Source: DIGJ01 sp041739345 (lineage in GTDB: Bacteria > Bacillota > Clostridia > Lachnospirales > Lachnospiraceae). From it: a stretch of DNA of 64,000 bases. The stretch covers positions 1 through 64,000 of the forward strand of contig JBGSNZ010000040.1 of assembly GCA_041739345.1 (NCBI GenBank), given 5' to 3'. How positions within the stretch are numbered: position 1 is the stretch's first letter; each line of letters starts with the position of its first letter. The notes under the pieces were generated by a model, which was not told the origin of the DNA, made no database searches, and worked only from the letters and a program-made list of their open reading frames with translations. Positions 36,940 through 44,284 of the stretch are shown here, piece after piece. The translations under genes and the position numbers were made by a program.

Positions 36940-38352
36940 ATCGCTACCACACGCTTAATTTCCATGCACCAAAGCAAAGGAAAATCCATTGCAGATTGTC
37001 TTGCTGCCCGCACCGATTATGCTAAAAATCCCGAGAAAACAAATGAGGGTGAATTGGTATCTTCCTACGAGTGCGACTTTAAAACGGTGCAGGGCGAGTT
37101 TGTGCTATCCAAGCGGCAATATGATGATATAACAGGCAGACAACAGGCAAGCAATGTTATTGCCTATCAGATAAGGCAGTCCTTTAAGCCCGGAGAAATT
37201 ACCCCCGAGCTTGCCAACAAAATCGGGTATGAATTGGGTATGAGATTTACGAAAGGAAAACACGCTTTTATTGTTGCCACCCACATAGATAAATCGCATA
37301 TTCATAATCACATTATCTTTAATTCCACCTCTCTTGACTGCACAAAAAAGTTTCGTAATTTTTTTGGCTCTGGCAGAGCTGTGGGGAAAATTAGTGACCG
37401 TCTTTGCCTTGAAAACGGGCTTTCCATTATTGAAAATCCCAAACGCTCCAAAGGGCATTACGGTAAGTGGCTTGGCGATAAAAAAGCCCCATCGCACTCT
37501 GACAAACTAAGACAAACCATAGATGCGTTGCTTGCCAGGAAGCCTAAAACCTTTGATGCGTTTTTACAGCTCATGCAGGGTGCAGGCTATGAAATTAAAA
37601 GCGGTAAGCACTACTCTTTCAAGAGTGCGGAACAAAAGAAATTTATCCGGCTGCGTTCTCTTGGTGAAGGATACTCCGAAGATGAAATCAAAGCAGTCAT
37701 TGAGGGTAAATCACCGCAAAGAGAGGTTAAAAAGTCCTCTGCCAAACAGCCGAAAAGACAAGAGAAATCCGTTAATCTCCTTGTGGATATTCAAGCAAAA
37801 TTACAGCAAGGCAAGAGCAAAGGATATGAACAGTGGGCAAAGATTTTCAACCTAAAGCAGATGGCACAGACCGTTAATTTCCTGCAAGAACATAAGCTCC
37901 TTGCCTATACCGATTTAGAGGAAAAAGCGAAAAAATGCACCACTACTTTTGATGAGCTGAACACACAAATTAAGACCGCTGAAAAGCGTATTTCCGAAAT
38001 ACAAGCTCTTAAAAAGCACATCTTCAACTATGCCAAAACCCGAGATATTTACACCGACTACCGTAAGGCAGGCTACTCTAAAAAGTTTTTTGAGGAACAC
38101 CGTGCCGAGCTTACTTTGCACATGGCGGCAAAGGCGGTTTTTGAGGAACTTGGTGTAAAAAAGCTCCCCACAATTAAAGCACTGCAAGCTGAATGTGATG
38201 AGCTGTTTTCTGTGAAGAACAAGGCTTACAGCAAGTACCATACTGCAAGAAAAGAAATGCAAGATATTCTGACTGCAAAGGCAAATATCGACCGCCTTTT
38301 GGGAATGGAACAGGAACAAAAGGCAAAAGAAAAATCACAGGATCAGCGTTAA
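36940..38352 (+). CDS. MOBP-type relaxase with a non-standard start (ATC)
   Basis: A relaxase/mobilisation nuclease of 470 residues that nicks oriT and pilots the DNA strand. ARTDYAKNP supplies the nucleophile Tyr27. The metal motif THIDKSHIHNHIIFN (His-x-Asp-x-x-x-His-x-His-x-His) is at about 114-128. The C-terminal part is a Lys-rich coiled coil. AGGAGGTG (36926-36933) is followed six nt later by ATC at 36940, where relatives begin with ATG-Ala-Thr-Thr-Arg. The only conventional in-frame codon nearby is GTG 36931, which lies inside the Shine-Dalgarno itself. Confidence 0.88.
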   Translation: MATTRLISMHQSKGKSIADCLAARTDYAKNPEKTNEGELVSSYECDFKTVQGEFVLSKRQYDDITGRQQASNVIAYQIRQSFKPGEITPELANKIGYELGMRFTKGKHAFIVATHIDKSHIHNHIIFNSTSLDCTKKFRNFFGSGRAVGKISDRLCLENGLSIIENPKRSKGHYGKWLGDKKAPSHSDKLRQTIDALLARKPKTFDAFLQLMQGAGYEIKSGKHYSFKSAEQKKFIRLRSLGEGYSEDEIKAVIEGKSPQREVKKSSAKQPKRQEKSVNLLVDIQAKLQQGKSKGYEQWAKIFNLKQMAQTVNFLQEHKLLAYTDLEEKAKKCTTTFDELNTQIKTAEKRISEIQALKKHIFNYAKTRDIYTDYRKAGYSKKFFEEHRAELTLHMAAKAVFEELGVKKLPTIKALQAECDELFSVKNKAYSKYHTARKEMQDILTAKANIDRLLGMEQEQKAKEKSQDQR

Positions 38353-38394
38353 GCTACCCTGTGATTTTACAGCACCATTTATGGGGCGTGGCAC

Positions 38395-38490
38395 GATGAT
38401 TTATCATCGTTTCAGTGGGGATTGGGGATACTCCCCAACAAGCAAAAGCATAAGGTGGTCACCCTTATGCCCTGCTTGCCACTTTTGTTC
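38395..38490. other. candidate origin of transfer
   Basis: Just after the relaxase gene there is a cluster of inverted repeats: GGGGATTGGGGATACTCCCC and GCATAAGG-TGGTCAC-CCTTATGC (38448-38470). They are followed by CCTGCTTGCC, which loosely resembles the TATCCTGC-type nick region of MOBP systems. The stretch 38353-38524 has no ORF. Position next to the relaxase and the repeat pattern suggest oriT, but the nick site cannot be assigned by eye. Confidence 0.35.
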
Positions 38491-38524
38491 GTAGATATAA
38501 TCGGACATGAAAAAACGGAGGTTT

Positions 38525-38884
38525 TTATTCCTCCGTTTCCGCTGCTTTGGCTTCTGTTATTCCTTTTGCCGTAGCTGACATAATAAGTAAATCTCTTTCG
38601 TTAAATTCATCAAGCTGACTTTCGAGTTGACGGCGGCGTGTGCTTTTTTTTATTGAATTGCTTGGAAAGAAAAACTGGTCTACCGATATGTCAAAAAGAG
38701 TGACAAGTTCATAAAACACCTGTAAGCTGGGATGTTGTCCGTTGTTCTCAATAGACAGAATATATCGTGGGGCAAGGTGCAATTCTTCCGCCAAATTATC
38801 CCTTGTCCATCCTCGTGCAATCCGTGCTGCTTTTATGGTTTGCCCAAAAGCCTTAAAATCATAAAGCTGTTTTTCTTCTTTCAT
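38525..38884 (-). CDS. XRE-family transcriptional regulator
   Basis: A 119-residue repressor-like protein: residues 12-65 form the Cro/C1 helix-turn-helix (FGQTIKAARIARGWTRDNLAEELHL then APRYILSIENNG). A basic linker (KKSTRRRQLESQLDEF) and a short helical tail follow. Divergent to the MATE leader promoter at 38989, it is a candidate regulator of that promoter or of transfer. ATG 38884 has weak upstream spacing to GGTGATAT. Confidence 0.88.
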   Translation of the reverse strand: MKEEKQLYDFKAFGQTIKAARIARGWTRDNLAEELHLAPRYILSIENNGQHPSLQVFYELVTLFDISVDQFFFPSNSIKKSTRRRQLESQLDEFNERDLLIMSATAKGITEAKAAETEE

Positions 38885-38988
38885 AATAATATCACCCTAT
38901 GTCATTTTACATCTCCTGTTTGGAAAGTTGAACGAGTACACATATCCTATTATGTATTTTTAAATATCAATTTATACAAACACAATCG

Positions 38989-39017
38989 TTGACAATTCCC
39001 GCAAAGTGCCTTATGAT
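38989..39017 (+). promoter_or_regulatory. consensus sigma-A promoter of the MATE leader
   Basis: TTGACA (38989-38994) and TATGAT (39012-39017) are separated by 17 bp. This is the best promoter I can see in the element and reads into the leader peptide and MATE gene. Confidence 0.8.
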
Positions 39018-39047
39018 ATAGTCAAAGATTATGAAAGGGTGAACACA

Positions 39048-39137
39048 ATGAAGTTATTTGGAAAATCCGGTATTGTAAAAGGCTCCACACAACTCGATAT
39101 GATAAAACATTGTGCGGAGCCCAATCAAATTAAGTAA
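39048..39137 (+). CDS. 29-aa leader peptide upstream of the MATE gene
   Basis: An ORF starting MKLFGKSGIVKGSTQLDMIK, preceded by GAAAGGG and placed 31 nt after the -10 box. Its length and position between a strong promoter and two terminators match leader peptides that control resistance genes by translation-coupled attenuation. Translation is inferred. Confidence 0.5.
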   Translation: MKLFGKSGIVKGSTQLDMIKHCAEPNQIK

Positions 39138-39162
39138 ATGTTTATTTGATAGATGATTTCAG

Positions 39163-39371
39163 CACAATCAATTTAAGCTTAAGCTTATGTTGATTGTTTT
39201 GTGATGCTCTTTTAGATAAATAAATATTGAATTTGAATATTTGGCCGTAGACAATGTTTTGTCTGTGGCCTTTTGCTATGCTATTTTTAAGGACTAATTA
39301 TGTATATTGGCATAATTAGTATAAAAGCAGAGGGCTTACACCTACGGGTGTATAGTTTCCTCTGCTTTTTT
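39163..39371 (+). terminator. tandem hairpins/attenuator of the MATE gene
   Basis: Three hairpins in series: CACAATCAA/TTGATTG (39163-39196), GGCCGTAGACAA/TTGTCTGTGGCC plus T4 (39243-39274), and AAAAGCAGAGG...CCTCTGCTTTTTT with an inner TACACC-TACG-GGTGTA (39323-39371). The last is a strong terminator only 36 nt before the MATE start, so most transcripts should end here unless antitermination occurs. Confidence 0.75.
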
Positions 39372-39406
39372 GTTTATATATTAAAAGAAAAGGATGTAGT
39401 CTAAAA

Positions 39407-40765
39407 ATGGAAAACTCAGAACAGGATTTAACAATTGGAAATGTACAAAAAAAACTTATAAAATTTGCAATGCCCTTATTTGTTGCTAATTTGCTCCAAT
39501 CATTTTACAGCATTATAGATATGTTGGTTGTTGGTCGAATAGTTGGGAGCACTGGGCTTGCAGCAATCAGCAATGCCTCAATGATTAGCTTTATCATCAA
39601 CTCAATTTGTATTGGCGTAACAATGGGCGGCACAGTATTAGTTGCTCAGTATAAAGGAGCTAATGATGAACAGGGTCAAAAAAAGACGATAGGAACCTTG
39701 TTTACTATATCTGTCATTGCTTCGATTATCGTTACTGTGATAGGGCTACTTGTATATAAGCCAGTGTTTGAACTTCTCGGCGTGCCGTCTGCTTCTATGA
39801 AAGACGCTTGCGATTATATGCTGATAATATGTTTAGGAACATTTTTTGTGTTTGGATACAACGCTGTCTGCTCAATTATGAAAGGATTTGGCGACTCAAA
39901 AAGTTCACTCTATTTTATTGCGGTGGCTACTGTCGTTAATATCTTTCTTGATTTGATTTTAGTTGGACCTTTTGGATTGGGGACAAAAGGTGCCGCTTAT
40001 GCAACGGTTTTTTCACAAGGCATTTCTCTCATTATTTCAATTATTTGCTTGCGGCGCAACGGTTTTATTTTTGATTTCAAGTTGCAAAGTTTTGACATTG
40101 ATATGGACAAACTGATTGCCATTTTGAAAGTAGGATTACCTACGGCAATTCAAATGGTAGTTGTTAATATTTCGTATCTCTTGATTACAGGTATGCTCAA
40201 TTACTTTGGTGTCTCGGTAGCAGCAGCTTCGGGCATCGGATTAAAAATAAATACTTTTGCCGGCATGCCCTGTTGGGCGCTTGGTCAAGCGGTTACTACT
40301 ATGGTAGGACAAAATATAGGAGCAAAAAACATTGAACGTGTTCAACGTACTACGACAATAGGACTGCGTTTGAATATAATCATTACTTTGCTTGTTGTGA
40401 TACTTGTACAGATATTTGCAAAACCCATTGTAATGCTTTTTGAAACCAAAAATTTTGAGGTGATTCAAGAAGGTGTTTTATATTTAAGAATATGCTGTTC
40501 AATAAACAGTTTGATTTACGCGGCGATGTATACTTTTGACTCCTTTGCTATTGGTATTGGGGCTGCAAACATAGCCATGTGTAATGCCATGTTAGACGCA
40601 GTCATTGTACGTTTACCTGTAAGCTGGTCGTTAGCTTTTGTACTTCATTATGGTTTTACAGGAATTTATATAGGGCAGGCACTTTCTCCGATATTGCCGG
40701 CTATCGTTGGTGCAATCTATTTTTATCGGAAAGGATGGAGACATAAAAAGTTTTCACATAGTTAA
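39407..40765 (+). CDS. MATE family efflux transporter
   Basis: A 452-residue membrane transporter with about twelve hydrophobic segments. The MATE hallmarks are GNVQKKLIKFAMPLFVANLLQSFYSIIDMLVVGR at the N-terminus, and the pseudo-repeated second half starting near residue 235 (LIAILKVGLPTAIQMVVVNISYLLI). It probably exports cationic drugs or metabolites using an ion gradient. It is the only recognisable resistance-type cargo in the window and is preceded by a leader and terminators that suggest induction by its substrate. Confidence 0.92.
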   Translation: MENSEQDLTIGNVQKKLIKFAMPLFVANLLQSFYSIIDMLVVGRIVGSTGLAAISNASMISFIINSICIGVTMGGTVLVAQYKGANDEQGQKKTIGTLFTISVIASIIVTVIGLLVYKPVFELLGVPSASMKDACDYMLIICLGTFFVFGYNAVCSIMKGFGDSKSSLYFIAVATVVNIFLDLILVGPFGLGTKGAAYATVFSQGISLIISIICLRRNGFIFDFKLQSFDIDMDKLIAILKVGLPTAIQMVVVNISYLLITGMLNYFGVSVAAASGIGLKINTFAGMPCWALGQAVTTMVGQNIGAKNIERVQRTTTIGLRLNIIITLLVVILVQIFAKPIVMLFETKNFEVIQEGVLYLRICCSINSLIYAAMYTFDSFAIGIGAANIAMCNAMLDAVIVRLPVSWSLAFVLHYGFTGIYIGQALSPILPAIVGAIYFYRKGWRHKKFSHS

Positions 40766-40776
40766 TCAGTAAAAAT

Positions 40777-40911
40777 CGAAATCACCTGCTGAATGGCAAT
40801 AAAAAAAAGCCGTAATTCAGCAGATGATTTCGTGCGCCCATTATTTGTTGTAGCGGCTTGGAGAATAGCCGCTATGTGTAAGAAAAATTATCTACATCGT
40901 TTAATAATGGG
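40777..40911 (+). terminator. MATE terminator and nested inverted repeats
   Basis: CGAAATCA-C-CTGCTGAAT pairs with ATTCAGCAG-A-TGATTTCG (40777-40832). Next to it CCCATTATT (40837-40845) pairs with AATAATGGG (40903-40911) around an inner TAGCGGCT/AGCCGCTA hairpin (40851-40874). The first is a terminator. The second is a nested structure whose role is unknown. No gene is visible in 40766-41004. Confidence 0.55.
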
Positions 40912-41004
40912 TAGTTTATTAAAAAAAATTGTTTCCATATAAGGGGCTACTCTGGTTATCAAGTTACATACACACATCAACATATAGGATATAAAAATTG
41001 CTAT

Positions 41005-41038
41005 GCCCGATTGGACTTTGTCCAGTGGGGCTTTTTTT
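41005..41038 (+). terminator. terminator/attenuator before the sigma-like gene
   Basis: GCCCGATTGGAC-TTTG-TCCAGTGGGGC followed by T7, 95 nt upstream of the next start. Transcription from the left must pass it to reach the sigma-like gene. Confidence 0.7.
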
Positions 41039-41132
41039 GTCTATTTATAAGTGTCTCTATCGGTTGTCGCTCCCCGCCTCTGTTTCGATTTGCACCATTC
41101 TTATCACAAAAATCGAAACGGAGGAAAAAACT

Positions 41133-41555
41133 ATGTCAAAAATCAATTTACGGGATTATTACCCGTTTTATACATCGGACTGCTTTATCGAAGTGTCGGA
41201 CGAGCTGGCAGTGTTTTTAGAGGGCTGCGACAAAGCAGAGAATGCTTATCAGAGAAAAAAATACCGTTACAATGCTCATTACTCCCTTGACCGTAGAGAT
41301 GGTATCGAACACGATATTTTGTTTGTGTCACTCTCTCCTGATGAGATTTATGAACGTAAAATCACAACTGAACAGCTACACGCCGCTATTGGTACTTTGC
41401 CGGACAAGCAGGCAAAGCGGATCTACGCTCACTACTTTATGGGTATGAGTAAAACCGCCATTGCAAAGGCTGAAGGAGTAAGTAAAGCAACGGTTGCAGA
41501 GTCCATAAATAGAGCCTTAAAGGGCATTGAGCATTACTTAAAATTATTTCTGTAA
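41133..41555 (+). CDS. sigma-70 region-4-like regulator
   Basis: A 140-residue protein. The C-terminal LHAAIGTLPDKQAKRIYAHYFMGMSKTAIAKAEGVSKATVAESINRALKGIE run (split at residues about 85-135) is a sigma region 4 helix-turn-helix. The N-terminal part is a short variable domain. In Tn916/Tn1549 elements such sigma-like proteins precede the excision and integration genes and regulate them. ATG 41133 has GGAGG six to eight nt upstream; longer in-frame starts overlap the terminator. Confidence 0.85.
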   Translation: MSKINLRDYYPFYTSDCFIEVSDELAVFLEGCDKAENAYQRKKYRYNAHYSLDRRDGIEHDILFVSLSPDEIYERKITTEQLHAAIGTLPDKQAKRIYAHYFMGMSKTAIAKAEGVSKATVAESINRALKGIEHYLKLFL

Positions 41556-42168
41556 TCGACCTTACTTTTTCACACTTTTTGTCACGGTATATAGAGGGAG
41601 GTAAAATCCTCCCCTATGTTCCTTGACAACTAAATATACGGTATTTTGAGTACGAAACTTATGTGGCTGAAAAGTAAAGCGAAATAATGGGCATCGCCAT
41701 GATGACTGATGTAACACACTTGCCAAAGTAGGAAACCAAATAATTGATTAGGGCCTTTATGAGCATGTGTATTACAGCAGTTGGAGCGATAAATGCAGCC
41801 ATTAGACCGAATGGTGGCACGTTCGCCGCAATAACACACATAAGGGATAATGATACTTTCTCACGACCTCCCACAGACTTGAGGGGGAGTTCCTGCGATA
41901 TGCGTAGCTTTTGGGACAAGCACATACGGTATTGTGGGACTATGATGCCAAAAGCATATATGCTTTCGCTAACGGCAGCTCAAAATATCCCCTTGCCGGG
42001 GGTGCGTGGCAAATACGGTGAACAGATAAAACTAACCACACCGCATTTTTGTTTTATGCAAATTTGCGGTGCGCTTGGTTTTACTATAATTGATGCAGTG
42101 ACAAACTTTTCATAAATGCTATATATGCTTATACTCTATGTAAGCAATACACTTGGAGGTGATTGCGA
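41556..42168. other. 613-bp regulatory/remnant region
   Basis: No confident plus-strand gene. It contains the possible minus-strand membrane protein at 41659-41925, a hairpin CACCGCA/TGCGGTG (42039-42071), and a promoter-like stretch (ATATGCTTATACTCTATG, about 42122-42140) leading to the small ORF at 42169. Confidence 0.5.
41659..41925 (-). CDS. possible small membrane protein or remnant
   Basis: An 88-codon frame whose second half reads like a membrane protein (PPFGLMAAFIAPTAVIHMLIKALINYL and CVTSVIMAMPIISLYF). A GGGAGGT lies inside the frame but no ATG, GTG or TTG follows it at the right distance, and the first ATG (41925) has no ribosome site. It may be a 5'-truncated gene. Family not recognised. 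Confidence 0.35.
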   Translation of the reverse strand: MCLSQKLRISQELPLKSVGGREKVSLSLMCVIAANVPPFGLMAAFIAPTAVIHMLIKALINYLVSYFGKCVTSVIMAMPIISLYFSAT

Positions 42169-42330
42169 ATGGAAAATATCAAAAATATACCTGATAATAC
42201 TGCTACGGCTGCTGCACCGTTGGAATCCTATGAAAAAACCAAAGCATATCAGGATTTTATAAATGTACTTTCTCAGATTATTGAAAAACATGGTGCAGAG
42301 GTCTTAGATGAAATCAATCGTGTTGTCTAA
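42169..42330 (+). CDS. small acidic protein next to the integrase
   Basis: A 53-residue ORF starting MENIKNIPDNTATAAAPLES and ending EVLDEINRVV, with GGAGGTG eight nt upstream. It occupies the position where an excisionase or recombination directionality factor is expected, 55 nt before the recombinase. It is small and acidic rather than basic, and I recognise no DNA-binding motif, so the role is open. Confidence 0.6.
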   Translation: MENIKNIPDNTATAAAPLESYEKTKAYQDFINVLSQIIEKHGAEVLDEINRVV

Positions 42331-42385
42331 AAGAACAGTGCTTATTGATTGATGTTTTCCAATAATTTATTGGAGGTCAACTACT

Positions 42386-44284
42386 ATGAATAGGAGTGGA
42401 AAAAAATGTGTACTTTACCCTCGTGTAAGTACCGAAATGCAGGTTGATGGGTTTAGCTTGGACGGGCAGAAAAACAGCTTAAAGCGTTTTGCAGACAGAG
42501 AAGAAATGGAGATATTAGACATTTACGAAGATGCTGGTAAATCTGGTAAATCCATAGATGGCAGACCCGCCTTTAAACAAATGCTATGTGATATTGAAAA
42601 TGGTTTGGGAATTGACTACATCTTAGTCTATAAGCTCTCCCGCTTTGGCAGAAATGCAGCCGATATTTTAAATTCCATAGAACACATCCAGTCCTTTGGT
42701 GTAAACTTGATTTGCATCGAGGAAGGAATTGATTCATCACAAACAAGCGGAAAGCTTTTAATATCTGTGCTGTCTGCCGTTGCTGAAATAGAGCGTGAAA
42801 ATATCATAGAACAGACAATGAACGGGCGAAAGGAAAAAGCCCGTCAAGGTGGTTGGAACGGCGGGTTTGCCCCCTATGGCTACTACCTCAAAGACAAACA
42901 ACTCTTTATCCAAGAGGAAGAGGCTGAGGCAATACGCATTATCTTTGACAAATATGTAAATGGTAATATGGGATTTAATAAAATCGCCAACTATTTGAAT
43001 TTGCAGGGTATCCAAAAGGTAAAACGTGATAACGGTACTCTCTCTGGGTGGAGTACGCATTTTGTCAGAATGATAATTGATAACCCCGTTTACTGCGGTA
43101 AAATTTCTTATGGCAGGCGTGTCCGTGAAAAAGTAAAAGGCACCAAGAACGAATACAGGCAAGCTCCACAAGAGAATTATATTATTGCCGAAGGGCAACA
43201 TGAGGCAATTATAAGCGAAAGATTATGGAATGAGGCACATGAAAAACGAGAAATAACAGGTGTAAAATCCCCCTCCAAAATAGGTCGGGACAGAGCACAT
43301 CTGTTAAGTGGCATTCTAAAGTGTCCTAAATGTGGCGGTCCGATGTATACCAACAAACACGCTTGGACAAACAAAGATGGTACATATAAGGAAATTTATT
43401 ATTATGTGTGCAGCAAAGCTCGGACAGCACGAGGAAAAAGCTGTGACTACAAAGCAATGCTCAAAAAGACCGATATTGAACCACTTGTCATTGAAGCAAT
43501 CAGAGAGCTGATTAAAAATCAGGATTTTGCAGCAGAAATCAAATCAAGAATAGGCAAGGAAATTGATACTTCTACTTTAAACAGAGAACTAAGCAATTAT
43601 GAATCCAAGCTGCGTGAGGTCGAGCTTAATAAAACTCGTCTTGAAAATGAAATTGACAGTCTGCCGGAAGAAACTCGTTTTAGAGAACGCAAGCTTCACG
43701 ATATGACTCTTCGCCTTGATGGACTGTATGACATCATTGTAGAGCTGGAAGAAAAAATCGAAGATGTAAAGCTGCGCCGCAAAGCCGTGGAGCAAGATGC
43801 CATCACATTGGAAAACATCTACACCCTACTGGCAAATTTTGATAAAGTGTATGATAAAATCAGCGATGAAGAGAAAAAATCTCTAATTTCTTCGCTAATC
43901 AAAGAAATAGAGATTTTTTCATGTGATGAGGCTGAATTACCCCTCAAGTCTATTTTGTTCAATTTTCCTGTTTATAAAGACGGTGGAGATGTTTGTGGGT
44001 TTTTGTGGGACAAAAGTACGCACGTTTCCACATGCCCTGTCATCGGAAACATATCCACAGGCTGTATCTCTTTTACTACATATCCACTTTTTGTTAAATA
44101 CTTCAAATCCCTCGCCTGTGACTCCGGATTACAGGAAACGTACACAATCTTCTTTGGTGAAAGCTTTATAACTGAACTTAAAAATGCCTCATCACTGCCT
44201 GCTCTTGGTGGATCCATAAATACAACATCCGCTTCTTCACCTTCAGCCGCCATCTGTGTCATAAAGGTGCCGGCATCCTGCTGA
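42386..44284 (+). CDS. large serine recombinase (ICE integrase), C-terminus replaced
   Basis: A large serine integrase. The resolvase domain has YPRVSTEMQVDG (Ser15), LSRFGRNAADIL and SAVAEIERENI. A recombinase domain (about 160-300), a zinc ribbon (CPKCGGPMY at 313, then YVCSKARTARGKSC) and a coiled coil (about 395-470) follow. It integrates and excises the ICE. True integrase coding ends at the core: after Trp541 (44006-44008) the frame runs about 91 codons antisense through rumA before TGA. The native last 20 codons lie at 345-406. Whether this hybrid protein works is unknown. GGAGGTC precedes ATG 42386. Confidence 0.92.
   Translation: MNRSGKKCVLYPRVSTEMQVDGFSLDGQKNSLKRFADREEMEILDIYEDAGKSGKSIDGRPAFKQMLCDIENGLGIDYILVYKLSRFGRNAADILNSIEHIQSFGVNLICIEEGIDSSQTSGKLLISVLSAVAEIERENIIEQTMNGRKEKARQGGWNGGFAPYGYYLKDKQLFIQEEEAEAIRIIFDKYVNGNMGFNKIANYLNLQGIQKVKRDNGTLSGWSTHFVRMIIDNPVYCGKISYGRRVREKVKGTKNEYRQAPQENYIIAEGQHEAIISERLWNEAHEKREITGVKSPSKIGRDRAHLLSGILKCPKCGGPMYTNKHAWTNKDGTYKEIYYYVCSKARTARGKSCDYKAMLKKTDIEPLVIEAIRELIKNQDFAAEIKSRIGKEIDTSTLNRELSNYESKLREVELNKTRLENEIDSLPEETRFRERKLHDMTLRLDGLYDIIVELEEKIEDVKLRRKAVEQDAITLENIYTLLANFDKVYDKISDEEKKSLISSLIKEIEIFSCDEAELPLKSILFNFPVYKDGGDVCGFLWDKSTHVSTCPVIGNISTGCISFTTYPLFVKYFKSLACDSGLQETYTIFFGESFITELKNASSLPALGGSINTTSASSPSAAICVIKVPASC

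Noticed and set aside
44010..44284. Read-through C-terminus of the recombinase (about 91 codons) as a genuine domain
   Set aside because: It is antisense to conserved RumA coding sequence and begins exactly at the att core, so it is foreign sequence gained by recombination.
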